A stretch of 64,000 bases of DNA from assembly GCA_900315735.1 (NCBI GenBank), contig ONAD01000009.1:34217-98216 (forward strand), given 5' to 3'. Made by a program: the position numbers and the translations under genes. This DNA is from an uncultured Lachnospiraceae bacterium (GTDB lineage Bacteria > Bacillota > Clostridia > Lachnospirales > Lachnospiraceae). The notes beneath the pieces are model-generated. The model was not told the origin of the DNA. It was given only the letters and a program-made list of their open reading frames with translations, and made no database searches. Shown here piece after piece: positions 17,773-28,615 of the stretch (the stretch's first letter is position 1; the number at the start of each line of letters is the position of its first letter).

Positions 17773-18127
17773 GAGCCGGGAATTCAGGCTTCGTTGGCTC
17801 ACATTTGGGTAAAAAGCTGGCATTTTCGCGGTTTTTTACCCAATTTTCTTCCTTGCCAGCTCAGCTCTTTCCGAAATTCCGACTTTGCTGGCTCACATTT
17901 GGGTAAATAGCTGACATTTTCGCGGTTTCTTACCCAATTTTTCTCCTTGCCGGCTCAGTTCTTTCAGAACTTCTGGCTTCGCTGGCTCGCATTTGGGTAA
18001 AATACTGGCTTTTCCGCAGTTTCTTACCCAATTTTTCTCCTTGCCAGCTCAGCTCTTTCCGAAATTCCGACTTTGCTGGCTCTCGTTTGGGTAAATAGCT
18101 GGCTTTTTCGCGGTTTTTTACCCAATT
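17773..18127. repeat. Tandem array of a 94-bp unit, about 3.7 copies
   Basis: The TTGGGTAAA motif recurs with its GGGT ending at 17810, 17904, 17998 and 18092, an exact 94-base period. Each unit has a TTGGGTAA/TTACCCAA hairpin with a loop containing GCGGTTT, then CCTTGCC(A/G)GCTCAG and CTTTC(C/A)GAA segments. The second halves of units 1 and 3 (from CCTTGCCAGC on) are identical while unit 2 differs, giving an alternating pattern. The array fills the space between the convergent transglycosylase and mtnN genes. No spacer-like unique sequence is present, so it is not a CRISPR. Confidence 0.9.
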
Positions 18128-18136
18128 CAAAAATTC

Positions 18137-18835
18137 TTACAGTTCCTTCATCATTTCCTGTACTAACTTTGCGCAATGCTCTGCTGCTTTCTTTTCAAAG
18201 GTTAGATAATCCTCCTGTGCAGAGCCATCTGCTTTATCTGAAATTGCACGAATGACTACATATGGAATGTTATTTAAGGTTGCTGCCTGTGCAATGGAAG
18301 CGCCTTCCATCTCCGTGCAATCCGGATGAAATTCTGCAATCAATGCATCCTTTATCTCTTTGCTGGAAATAAACTGGTCTCCACTTACTACGCGGCCTTC
18401 TGTTACATGAATATCCGGATTTACTTTTTTGCATACTTCTACAGCAGTCTTACACAACTTTTCATCTGCTGCAAAAGCAAGCTGCTCTAATCCCGGAATC
18501 TGTCCTTTCGCATAACCTAATGGTGTCACATCCATGTCATGCTGAATAGCATCCTTAGATACTAAAATATCTCCGATATCTAATACAGGATTCAAAGAAC
18601 CTGCTACACCGGTATTGATAATGTGTGTTACATCATATAAATCTGCAAGAATCTGCACGCACATTGCTGCATTTACTTTTCCTACACCGCACTGTACCAC
18701 TACTACCGGCATTCCATTTAAATTGCCCTCATGGAATTCCATGCCGGCTTTCTTTGTAATCTGGTCTGTGTCCATATTTTTCTTTAATGTTGCTACTTCT
18801 AATTCCATAGCACCAATAATTCCTATTTTGCTCAT
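18137..18835 (-). CDS. mtnN: 5'-methylthioadenosine/S-adenosylhomocysteine nucleosidase
   Basis: This enzyme removes adenine from S-adenosylhomocysteine and methylthioadenosine, relieving inhibition of methyltransferases. The 232-residue protein starts MSKIGIIGAMELEVATLKKN with the general-base glutamate near residue 12. It has the substrate region TEMEGASIAQAA and the catalytic aspartate in VIRAISDKADGSA. It is co-directional with luxS about 145 bases upstream, so the two consecutive steps of SAH recycling are encoded together. Its 3' end abuts the 94-bp tandem array. Confidence 0.97.
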   Translation of the reverse strand: MSKIGIIGAMELEVATLKKNMDTDQITKKAGMEFHEGNLNGMPVVVVQCGVGKVNAAMCVQILADLYDVTHIINTGVAGSLNPVLDIGDILVSKDAIQHDMDVTPLGYAKGQIPGLEQLAFAADEKLCKTAVEVCKKVNPDIHVTEGRVVSGDQFISSKEIKDALIAEFHPDCTEMEGASIAQAATLNNIPYVVIRAISDKADGSAQEDYLTFEKKAAEHCAKLVQEMMKEL

Positions 18836-18981
18836 GTTTTCTTTCCTCTTTCTGTTGATTTCCTACTTATGCATTACGCGATTATTTTTTCTTATTTTGA
18901 ATTTGTGATTTCTCACTTATTCATTACGCAACACATTTTTTCATATCTGCCGTTTATTAAAGCAAATTTTCCAAGCATTCT

Positions 18982-19461
18982 CTACGCAGGATAATTCAGA
19001 TGCGCATCATCAATATGATAGAGCACATTGTTTAAATAGCGGTCTGCCAGATAGTTTGCCATACCAAGATTCATATCAAGATAGTTGCCGCAGTCTTTTG
19101 GGCTTGCACCCGGCACTTCACCTTTAAAGTCACGGATAAACTCAAACATGCGAATCATCAGTGGCACGATATCTTTGGATGTATAATCTCCTGCCAGCAG
19201 CAAATAAAAGCCGGTTCTGCAGCCCATTGGTCCAAAGTATACCGTCTTGCTGGCATACTCTGCGTCATTTCTTAAAAAGGTTGCGCCAAGATGCTCTATG
19301 CTATGCACCTCTGCGGTATTCATAACCGGTTCATCATTCGGTGATGTCATTCTTAAATCAAATGTTGTTACTGTACTGTCTCCTACGGCATCCTTTCTTG
19401 ATACATAGACACCCGGCTGCAGTTTAATATGGTCAATTGTAAAGCTTGCGATTTTCTCCAT
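18982..19461 (-). CDS. luxS: S-ribosylhomocysteine lyase LuxS
   Basis: LuxS converts S-ribosylhomocysteine, the product of the mtnN reaction, to homocysteine and DPD, the autoinducer-2 precursor. Of 159 residues, the metal ligands are the H53-x-x-E-H57 motif in HSIEHLGATFLRN and the cysteine in SPKDCGNYLD near 123. The catalytic cysteine is C81 in GPMGCRTGFY. All are intact. A TTGACA-17-TAAATT promoter lies directly before the gene, making luxS independent of the beta-glucoside operon upstream. Confidence 0.98.
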   Translation of the reverse strand: MEKIASFTIDHIKLQPGVYVSRKDAVGDSTVTTFDLRMTSPNDEPVMNTAEVHSIEHLGATFLRNDAEYASKTVYFGPMGCRTGFYLLLAGDYTSKDIVPLMIRMFEFIRDFKGEVPGASPKDCGNYLDMNLGMANYLADRYLNNVLYHIDDAHLNYPA

Positions 19462-19494
19462 GTGCTTCTTCCTTTCTTCTCTTTTTTCAGAGTA

Positions 19495-19523
19495 AATTTA
19501 TCATGCATTTTCTGTTGTGTCAA
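19495..19523 (-). promoter_or_regulatory. Sigma-A promoter of luxS
   Basis: On the minus strand TTGACA (19518-19523) and TAAATT (19495-19500) are 17 bases apart, and AGGAAG precedes the luxS start codon. Confidence 0.85.
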
Positions 19524-19567
19524 ATTTTCCAACAGTCCCCCCAGATTTCTTGCTACTCGCACAGCAA

Positions 19568-19600
19568 CTACGAGAAACACGCTTTGTGAGTTTCTCGAGT
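19568..19600. repeat. Short dispersed hairpin element, copy 2
   Basis: ACTACGAGAAACACGCTT followed by TGTGAGTTTCTCG shares 18 consecutive bases with the element at 11338 and forms a CGAGAAAC/GTTTCTCG hairpin. It lies in the 331-base gap upstream of luxS. That gap otherwise holds only the luxS promoter and the terminator at 19737-19778. Confidence 0.6.
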
Positions 19601-19736
19601 TATCGCAGTGCTCGCCAAATCTGAGCAGAAAAGAAATTCGCTCAAGCAAGCTTGGCTCCTTCTTTTCTCCCAGATTTTTCTCGCTACTCACCTGCAGAAC
19701 CTGCCACCGGCAGCTTCTTACGGATGCGGTGCAGCG

Positions 19737-19778
19737 TAAAAAAGTAAGATGCATACTCTTCGTACACATCTTACTTTT
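19737..19778 (-). terminator. Terminator of the beta-glucoside operon
   Basis: On the minus strand AAAAGTAAGATG pairs with CATCTTACTTTTTT around a TGTACGAAGAGTATG loop, just after the 6-phospho-beta-glucosidase stop codon. Confidence 0.88.
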
Positions 19779-19792
19779 ATCTCCGCCATTCT

Positions 19793-22112
<2,320 letters not shown>

Positions 22113-22113
<1 letters not shown>

Positions 22114-23513
22114 TAAGCTGCTTCCTCTCCATAAATGCTGTCATCAAATCCTAATACCCAGGTTGATACAAAGCTTACTACAATGGTAATTGCTGCTGCA
22201 ACAATTGCGAAATAGAAGTTACTCATTGTTCCATCCGGATTTAAGAAAATCGGCATTGTAAAGAAGGATGGAGCTCCGAAGCTGTATACTCTTACGCTGA
22301 AGATTGCACAGAAGATTGCGTTTACGATACATGCAATCCATGTAGCAATTAAAGGTTTCTTCATTCGTACACAGATTCCATAAAGGGTAGGCTCTGTAAC
22401 TCCTGCCAGGAATGCCGTAATTGCACAGGAAGATGCCAGTGTACGAAGGTTTTTATTTTTGGTTTTTAACATACAAGCTAATGCTACACCAAACTGTGAA
22501 AAGTTCATTCCGATAAATGCAACGAATAACATATTGTCATATCCTGCTGTTGCAAACATTGTCATTACAAGTGGAATCAATGCAAGATGCATTCCGGTTA
22601 ATACTAAAAGCGGTGCAAGACAGCCGACAATTAATACAGATGACCACGGTGCTACATTATTGATTGCGGTCAGTGCTTTACATAAAAGGTCTCCACAATA
22701 GCTTCCGATTGGTCCGGTAATACATAACATAATCGGAATCATGATAATAACGGACAGTAATGGTTTAAATACAAATTTAACTGCTGCTGGAACAATCTTT
22801 ACTACCAGCTTCTCCACATAGCTGAATATCCAGATGGTTAAAATAATCGGAATTACGGTAGAGCTGTAATCTACTGTTTTCACCGGCAGTCCGAAAAGTG
22901 ATACATAGCTTCCCTGCTCGGTTAATCCAATCAGTGTCGGGCTAATCATAATTGCGCCAAGAAAAACACTGGTCATGATATCACAGCCAAATTTCTTTGC
23001 AGAAGTATATGCCAGTAATACCGGCAGGAAATATAATGCTGCATTTCCAACCATGCTGATGATGGTATAGGTTGTGCCTTCTGTACTCAGTCCGCACTTG
23101 GTTAAAATAATCAGTAAAGCGGAAATCAGTCCACTACACATAATCAGTGGAATTGCCGGTCCTAAAATGGCAGAAAGCACATTGAGGATTTTGGATACAA
23201 TTCCGTTTTTCTCTGGTGCTGCATCTGCTTTTTCAACCTTCTTGCTATCACCGCTGTTTTCAATCTTATGCTTTGCTACAATTGCATCATAAGCGGATGC
23301 CACGTCATTTCCAATGATGACCTGCACACCGCCAACGCTTTCCACTACGCCCATGACACCCTGCAGCTTCTTGATTCCTTCCAAATCTGCCTTGGACATA
23401 TCTGCAAGCTGGAAACGAAGTCTTGTGGCACAATGAAACAGCTTGGTAATATTTTGTTCTCCTCCCAGCCGGGTAATAATTTCATCTCCCAGCTTCTCAT
23501 AATTTTTTCCCAT
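22113..23513 (-). CDS. PTS beta-glucoside-type permease, EIIBC
   Basis: This 466-residue sugar phosphotransferase permease has an EIIB domain (1-85) with the phosphocysteine in LFHCATRLRFQLAD, then a linker with a charged KKVEKADAAPEKNG stretch. An EIIC membrane domain follows (about 110-460, with SGLISALLIILTKCGLSTEG and FLAGVTEPTLYGICVRMKKP). No EIIA domain is attached, so phosphate must come from a separate EIIA-Glc-like protein. AAAGGAG seven bases upstream supports ATG 23511-23513, although the frame is open ten codons further. It belongs to the glucose/sucrose/beta-glucoside family. Confidence 0.95.
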
Positions 23514-23559
23514 AAACATTCTCCTTTCATAAATGACCCACATTTATTTTGTTAAGCTT

Positions 23560-23565
23560 ATTATA
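23560..23565 (-). promoter_or_regulatory. -10 box of the PTS operon promoter
   Basis: TATAAT lies 47 bases before the EIIBC start on the minus strand, with TTTCCT in place of a good -35 box. A weak -35 fits activation by the PRD regulator encoded just upstream. No RAT-like element was seen here. Confidence 0.55.
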
Positions 23566-23625
23566 CCGTGCTTTTATGTTTCAGGAAATTTATACTTTTG
23601 CGTCACTAATAGCGAAATGCTCTGC

Positions 23626-25410
23626 CTAGCTCCGACCACCTAACAGCTCTTTTACATAATCAAAGAATTCTATCATATCCCCTTCTCCGCCATAATGTGC
23701 CGCAATAACTTCTGTAATCTGCTTGCCGCCATAAGAAAATGGCTTCTTAAGATAAATGCGATAAATCTTATTTCTGCCATCCTGCTCATGGTCTGTCATG
23801 GAAAGACGGCTGCTTCCGATTGTCTCCTTCGACACCTTCTGTTCCGGATATTCATAGACGATTCTTTTCTTTAGATCATCAAGGTCTGCCACTTCTTCTA
23901 TCAGATACAGGCTGTCCTTTGTGCCATATTTTTTCCGAAGCTTTTCTTCCGTTTCCTTCCAGTAGTTATTCTCAAGCTTATCGACATTTCTCCCCAGACG
24001 CATAATCTGCTCATTGTCTGCAAAGAGGTCAAGATAAGTAAAGGAAGCATCCTTTAATACCAGTTCCTTTTCCGATGTAATCCGAAGCTGGTAATTCCGG
24101 CAATACTGTTCCTTTCTCTGTTCATATAAATATTCCGGGATAACCGTTATCCCGCTGATTCGTTCACCTAAAAAGCCCTTTAATTTATTCTGCACATTAT
24201 AAATGCTGCTGGCACTCTGGTCACTGATAAATAAAATATCCGGTTTTCTTCGGTTCCGCTCAATAGCCGATGCAAAATAAAGTACCAGATAACCCATTTC
24301 TGCATCCGGGATTTCTGTATTTAATACAGGACTTAAGCAGGTTCTTAAAAGATGCATTTCCAATGGATACCTCTTTGCCATCTCCTTGGTATGATTGCCG
24401 ATATTATTACGGCCGTTCTGAATCCGAAGTTCCATTCTTGATACGTGGTCGGATAAAACCTCTAACAGGTCTCTCTCCACCTGCAATTTAAGCCCGGTTT
24501 CTTCCTGCACCCGTTGGATAAATTCTTCTAATTTCTGCAACATGTCCAGTTGGATGTCCGTTTCCTTGCAGACCATATTCAATTCCTTTAACCGCGCTTC
24601 TACATTCTGCTTTTCCTTCTCCTTAAATCGATAGGCGCACACCTTTTCGATTTCATCTACCAGCTCCGCAGCCAGTCCGCCGGGCATTTCATTTGCGCTG
24701 TCTTCTTCCTCCGTTACCGGAAATCCCATCTGGCTTCGCATTATGCAGACCGCAAGATAACGTGCGAAATCGTGATAAGCTTCTCCTGATACGATAAACT
24801 GATTTCTGGTAAATACTTCTGCCAGAACTGCCTGTATCTTTTTCTGGTTTATCGCAAACTGCTCCATCTCTTCTTCCGAAAACAGCATGTGATAATCCTG
24901 TCTGCTCTGCATAGTCTTCATGCACATGATTCTTTTTACATTCTCCGATGCCTGAATCTTAAGTCCATATTGTGCGGACACCAAAAGATTTGCCCCCGGT
25001 GTGCGGCTTATAATCCGCTTTACCTGTGGCAAGTCAGATGTCACCGATGACCGGGAAAAGAATAATCGCTCGGAAATCGTTCCGATACTGGTATAATCCT
25101 TTTCAAAGAGCAGCAATGTGATAATCTGTTTTGAATGCACATAGTTTTCCTGTCCGTAGCTTTTCTGCTTCTGCCGGTTATTATCCGATTCTATTTTCTC
25201 TTCCAGTGCGATTTTACTGTTCAAAAGATAACCCAGCCGGTTATTGGACTGTATCAGCGGCTCTCCTGCCTGCTTCTCATTGATTGCCTTAATATCCATC
25301 TGCAATGTTCTGCTGCTTACTCCGATATTTTCCCGCAGAAGAGAACCGCTCATCCAGCCATCTGCACTTTTTAAGACTGCTATAATCTTTAACTGTCTGT
25401 CTGTATACAT
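23626..25410 (-). CDS. PRD-containing transcriptional regulator (BglG/MtlR-LicR type)
   Basis: The 594-residue protein starts with an HTH domain (MYTDRQLKIIAVLKSADGWM, then SLLRENIGVSSRTLQMDIKA). A second HTH region follows (TIGTISERLFFSRSSVTSDL), then two PRD domains (about 185-400, with conserved histidines in EAYHDFARYLAV and YPLEMHLLRTCL), then an EIIB-like region (DILFISDQSASSIYNV). This is the layout of PTS-phosphorylated DNA-binding activators, not RNA antiterminators. It lies directly upstream of the EIIBC operon, its likely target. Confidence 0.9.
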   Translation of the reverse strand: MYTDRQLKIIAVLKSADGWMSGSLLRENIGVSSRTLQMDIKAINEKQAGEPLIQSNNRLGYLLNSKIALEEKIESDNNRQKQKSYGQENYVHSKQIITLLLFEKDYTSIGTISERLFFSRSSVTSDLPQVKRIISRTPGANLLVSAQYGLKIQASENVKRIMCMKTMQSRQDYHMLFSEEEMEQFAINQKKIQAVLAEVFTRNQFIVSGEAYHDFARYLAVCIMRSQMGFPVTEEEDSANEMPGGLAAELVDEIEKVCAYRFKEKEKQNVEARLKELNMVCKETDIQLDMLQKLEEFIQRVQEETGLKLQVERDLLEVLSDHVSRMELRIQNGRNNIGNHTKEMAKRYPLEMHLLRTCLSPVLNTEIPDAEMGYLVLYFASAIERNRRKPDILFISDQSASSIYNVQNKLKGFLGERISGITVIPEYLYEQRKEQYCRNYQLRITSEKELVLKDASFTYLDLFADNEQIMRLGRNVDKLENNYWKETEEKLRKKYGTKDSLYLIEEVADLDDLKKRIVYEYPEQKVSKETIGSSRLSMTDHEQDGRNKIYRIYLKKPFSYGGKQITEVIAAHYGGEGDMIEFFDYVKELLGGRS

Positions 25411-25416
25411 TTTCTG

Positions 25417-25905
25417 TTATCTCCTGATTTCCTTCCATTCTTCTACCAACCGTTCCAGACTCCATGCTGCATTGGCAGGACTGGTGGACGGCAATTTATA
25501 TGCATTTATCTTATCCTTGCAGGGACAATATTTTATAAATAATTCATAGGCTTTTGCACCATTTAAGAAAACAGCCTTGATAGGAGCCTTTGTCAACAGC
25601 CGTTCAATATCATTTACCATAACATTTGTTATACTGCTGTCTGAAGAACCTGCTATGTCGCAGGATGCGATAACATCCCAGATGGCAATATGATTTTCAA
25701 GGAGAAACTGCTTCTTTTCCTCTATGGTCTCCGGAACCTCACAGCCACACACTGCCGCCGTCACTTTCCAGAACCGGTTTCTCGGATGGCCGTAGTAAAA
25801 ATGATTCTCTCTTGATTTGACCGAAGGAAATGTTCCTAAGATTAAAACCTCCGAATGTTCATTGTATACCGGTGCAAAAGTATGCATAACATGTTCTGTC
25901 TCCAT
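25417..25905 (-). CDS. DNA-deoxyinosine (hypoxanthine-DNA) glycosylase, UDG superfamily family 6
   Basis: This 162-residue protein has the motif VLILGTFPSVKSRENHFYYG followed by HPRNRFWK, typical of family 6 hypoxanthine-DNA glycosylases of the uracil-DNA glycosylase superfamily. The C-terminal motif is LPSTSPANAAWS. These enzymes excise deaminated adenine from DNA in base excision repair. It follows the PRD regulator divergently from the alpha/beta hydrolase at 26006, and its product has no evident link to either neighbour. Confidence 0.88.
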   Translation of the reverse strand: METEHVMHTFAPVYNEHSEVLILGTFPSVKSRENHFYYGHPRNRFWKVTAAVCGCEVPETIEEKKQFLLENHIAIWDVIASCDIAGSSDSSITNVMVNDIERLLTKAPIKAVFLNGAKAYELFIKYCPCKDKINAYKLPSTSPANAAWSLERLVEEWKEIRR

Positions 25906-25942
25906 CTTGTTTTCTCCTTTATAAAATGCTACACTAAAAAAG

Positions 25943-25970
25943 TTGAATTACCTTTACTATAAAATATAAT
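25943..25970 (+). promoter_or_regulatory. Sigma-A promoter of the alpha/beta hydrolase gene
   Basis: TTGAAT (25943-25948) and TATAAT (25965-25970) are 16 bases apart. Confidence 0.75.
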
Positions 25971-26005
25971 GACAAAATAATCAATTTTAAAGGACGATAA
26001 ACATT

Positions 26006-26665
26006 ATGTATATTCAATTAAATGGTCAGATTCTCTATTATGAAAAATATGGCGAAGGACAGCCTTTCCTGCTTGTGCATGGAAATGGTGAGACACACGA
26101 AATCTTTGATGTTCTGATTCCGGAGCTTGCCGAGCACTATACGGTCTATGCCATTGATTCCAGAGGACACGGTCTTTCTGCCACCCCAAAAGAACTTCAT
26201 TACATGGATATGGCAGACGACATGGCAGCTTTTATTGATGCCTTAGAATTAAAAGATCCTCTTTTTTATGGCTTCAGTGACGGCGGTATCGTAGGACTTC
26301 TCCTTGCTTCGAAATACCCGGATAAGCTCTCCAAGCTTATGATCAGCGGAGCGAACCTGACACCAAAGGACATCAAAGGAAGAGACTACCGCCGCATCCG
26401 CAGGGAATGTAAAAAGAATCCGAATCTTTTTTCCTCAATGATGCTCAACGAGCCCAATATCCAGCCGGAGGACTTACATAAAATCAAGATTCCGACTCTC
26501 GTCTTAGCCGGTGAAAAAGATTTGATTAAGAAAAAGGTTACAAAAAAGATTGCAGAAAATATTGAACATGCCACCCTCGTTATTGTTCCGGGAGAAGGTC
26601 ATGGAAGTTATATTGAACACAGTGATAAATTATATCCGCTTCTGTACTCTTTTTTGAACAAATAA
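26006..26665 (+). CDS. Alpha/beta hydrolase
   Basis: This 219-residue hydrolase has the oxyanion motif LLVHGNGETHEIFD, the nucleophile elbow YGFSDGGIVGLLLA (serine of GFSDGG), the acid in LAGEKDLIKK, and the histidine in PGEGHGSYIEHS. The triad is therefore complete. The lid region is short. It stands alone with its own promoter, followed by asnA from a separate promoter. Substrate unknown; esterase or peptidase activity would fit the family. Confidence 0.92.
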   Translation: MYIQLNGQILYYEKYGEGQPFLLVHGNGETHEIFDVLIPELAEHYTVYAIDSRGHGLSATPKELHYMDMADDMAAFIDALELKDPLFYGFSDGGIVGLLLASKYPDKLSKLMISGANLTPKDIKGRDYRRIRRECKKNPNLFSSMMLNEPNIQPEDLHKIKIPTLVLAGEKDLIKKKVTKKIAENIEHATLVIVPGEGHGSYIEHSDKLYPLLYSFLNK

Positions 26666-26669
26666 TCCA

Positions 26670-26697
26670 TTGCAAACTCGGATTGCTGTGCTATAAT
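26670..26697 (+). promoter_or_regulatory. Sigma-A promoter of asnA
   Basis: TTGCAA (26670-26675) and TATAAT (26692-26697) are 16 bases apart, 31 bases before the asnA start. Confidence 0.8.
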
Positions 26698-26728
26698 AAT
26701 TGCAGACCAAAATGAAAAAGGAGCTATT

Positions 26729-27739
26729 ATGGAACATCTGATTATACCAAAAAATTATCAGTCTCAACTTAACCTGCATGATACACAGATTGCGATTAAA
26801 ACAGTGAAAGATTTCTTCCAGAATCTGCTTTCCCTGCGTTTAAACCTTTCCCGTGTTTCAGCACCACTTTTCGTTGACCCTGATTCCGGATTAAATGATA
26901 ACTTAAATGGTGTGGAGCGTCCGGTTACATTCACCATCAAAGAACAGAATGAGCGTAAAGCAGAAGTTGTTCACTCTCTTGCTAAATGGAAACGTTATGC
27001 CTTAAAGCATTATGATTTCAAAGAGGGCGAAGGTCTTTACACCGATATGAATGCTATCCGCCGCGATGAAATCGCAGATAATATCCACTCTATCTTTGTA
27101 GACCAGTGGGACTGGGAAAAAGTCATTGCAAAGAAAGACCGCAACATGGAAACTTTAAAAGATACTGTCCGTACTGTATACAAATGTCTTCGTAAAACAG
27201 AAAAATATATGGCTATCCAGTACGATTATATTGAAGAGATTCTTCCACATGATATCTTCTTCATTACCACTCAGGAATTAGAGGATATGTTCCCTGAAAA
27301 CACTCCAAAGGAGCGTGAATATTACATAACCAAGGCAAAGGGTGCTGTCTGCATCTTACAGATTGGTGATGTCTTAGAATCCGGCGAGCGTCATGGCGGA
27401 CGTGCCCCGGACTACGATGACTGGTCTTTAAATGCCGACATCTTAGTATACTATCCTGTACTTGATATTGCACTGGAATTATCTTCCATGGGAATCCGTG
27501 TAGACAAAGCTGCACTGCTCTCACAGCTTGATAAAGCAGGCTGCCCGGAACGTGCTAAGCTTCCTTTCCAGAAAGCAATCATTGATGGCAAACTTCCATA
27601 TACCATCGGTGGAGGAATCGGACAGTCCCGTATCTGTATGTTCTTCCTTCGTAAGGCCCATATCGGAGAAGTCCAGTCTTCTCTCTGGCCGGAAGACATA
27701 TGCAAGGCTGCAGCAGATGCAGGTATCCAGTTATTGTAA
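26729..27739 (+). CDS. asnA: Aspartate-ammonia ligase (asparagine synthetase A)
   Basis: AsnA makes asparagine from aspartate, ammonia and ATP. The 336-residue protein has family features: YQSQLNLHDTQIAIKTVKDF, SRVSAPLFVDPDSGLNDNLN, the class II synthetase-like FVDQWDWEKVI, and GGGIGQSRICMFFLRKAHIG. GGAGC lies before the ATG. A second, glutamine-dependent synthetase (asnB) lies at 35965, so the cell can use either nitrogen donor. It ends at a bidirectional terminator shared with dapB. Confidence 0.97.
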   Translation: MEHLIIPKNYQSQLNLHDTQIAIKTVKDFFQNLLSLRLNLSRVSAPLFVDPDSGLNDNLNGVERPVTFTIKEQNERKAEVVHSLAKWKRYALKHYDFKEGEGLYTDMNAIRRDEIADNIHSIFVDQWDWEKVIAKKDRNMETLKDTVRTVYKCLRKTEKYMAIQYDYIEEILPHDIFFITTQELEDMFPENTPKEREYYITKAKGAVCILQIGDVLESGERHGGRAPDYDDWSLNADILVYYPVLDIALELSSMGIRVDKAALLSQLDKAGCPERAKLPFQKAIIDGKLPYTIGGGIGQSRICMFFLRKAHIGEVQSSLWPEDICKAAADAGIQLL

Positions 27740-27760
27740 AATGAACTATGCGTAAATATT

Positions 27761-27812
27761 AAATCCCCGGTACCATATCCGAAAAGATATGATACCGAGG
27801 ATTTCTTATTTT
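27761..27812. terminator. Bidirectional terminator between asnA and dapB
   Basis: AAATCCCCGGTACCATATC pairs with GATATGATACCGAGGATTT around CGAAAA, followed by CTTATTTT. Convergent genes flank it. Confidence 0.88.
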
Positions 27813-27834
27813 GTAATTATATGCATGCCCAACT

Positions 27835-28596
27835 CTACTCTGCACGGATTACATCATGCATATCATACATTCCGGCAGGTTTTCCCTTTAAGAATTTTGC
27901 TGCTTCTACAGCTCCTTTCCCAAAGATTGCCTTAGAATATGCCGTATGCTTAAATTCAATCACTTCATCAGTTCCTGCAAAGATTACTTCATGTTCACCA
28001 ACAATGCTTCCTCCACGGACTGCCTGAATACCAATTTCTTTTGCATCTCTCTTTTTCCGCTCACTGCTCCGGTCTAATTTATAGAAATAGGTATTATCCA
28101 TGGCTTCGTTCATGGCATCTGCTAATGCAAGAGCAGTTCCACTCGGCGCATCCAGCTTCTGGTTATGATGTTTCTCTACGATTTCCACATCAAAGCCGGC
28201 AGGTGCAAGCTTCTTTATAGCCGTCTGAAGTAAATCCATTAAGGTATTGATTCCAAGTGACATATTGGCAGATTTTAAAATTGCAGTCTCCTTGCTGGTT
28301 TCAGTAACTTTCGCCAGCTGGTCTTCGGATAAACCGGTGGTGCAAAGTACCAGCGGAAGCTTCTTCTCGCCACAGTAATTTAACAGTTCATCTACTGCCT
28401 TCGCATTGGAAAAATCAATCACAACATTAGCTGCAATCTGGCATTCCCGGATGGTCTTATATACCGGATAATCATTTTTCTTCTCATCATAGGTATCAAT
28501 TCCGGCTACAATTTCCACATCTCCGTCCTGTGCAATCAGGCCGGTTATTACCTGACCCATTTTTCCATTACAGCCATGCATGATTACTTTTGTCAT
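27835..28596 (-). CDS. dapB: 4-hydroxy-tetrahydrodipicolinate reductase
   Basis: This enzyme reduces the DapA product with NAD(P)H on the diaminopimelate pathway. The 253-residue protein has the nucleotide-binding MHGCNGKMGQVITG, the conserved CTTGL segment, and the active-site signature EKHHNQKLDAPSGTALAL. GGAG nine bases before the ATG at 28594-28596 favours that start over an ATG three codons earlier. It follows dapA by about 20 bases, so both are under the lysine riboswitch. Confidence 0.96.
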   Translation of the reverse strand: MTKVIMHGCNGKMGQVITGLIAQDGDVEIVAGIDTYDEKKNDYPVYKTIRECQIAANVVIDFSNAKAVDELLNYCGEKKLPLVLCTTGLSEDQLAKVTETSKETAILKSANMSLGINTLMDLLQTAIKKLAPAGFDVEIVEKHHNQKLDAPSGTALALADAMNEAMDNTYFYKLDRSSERKKRDAKEIGIQAVRGGSIVGEHEVIFAGTDEVIEFKHTAYSKAIFGKGAVEAAKFLKGKPAGMYDMHDVIRAE

Positions 28597-28615
28597 CTCT
28601 ATCATCTCCAGTTTC

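Noticed and set aside
17773..18127. Possible CRISPR array
   Set aside because: The units are near-identical over the whole 94-base period with no unique spacers, and no cas genes are present.
23514..23625. Possible RAT site before the PTS EIIBC gene
   Set aside because: No GGATTGTTACT-like sequence or terminator was found. The encoded regulator has DNA-binding domains instead.
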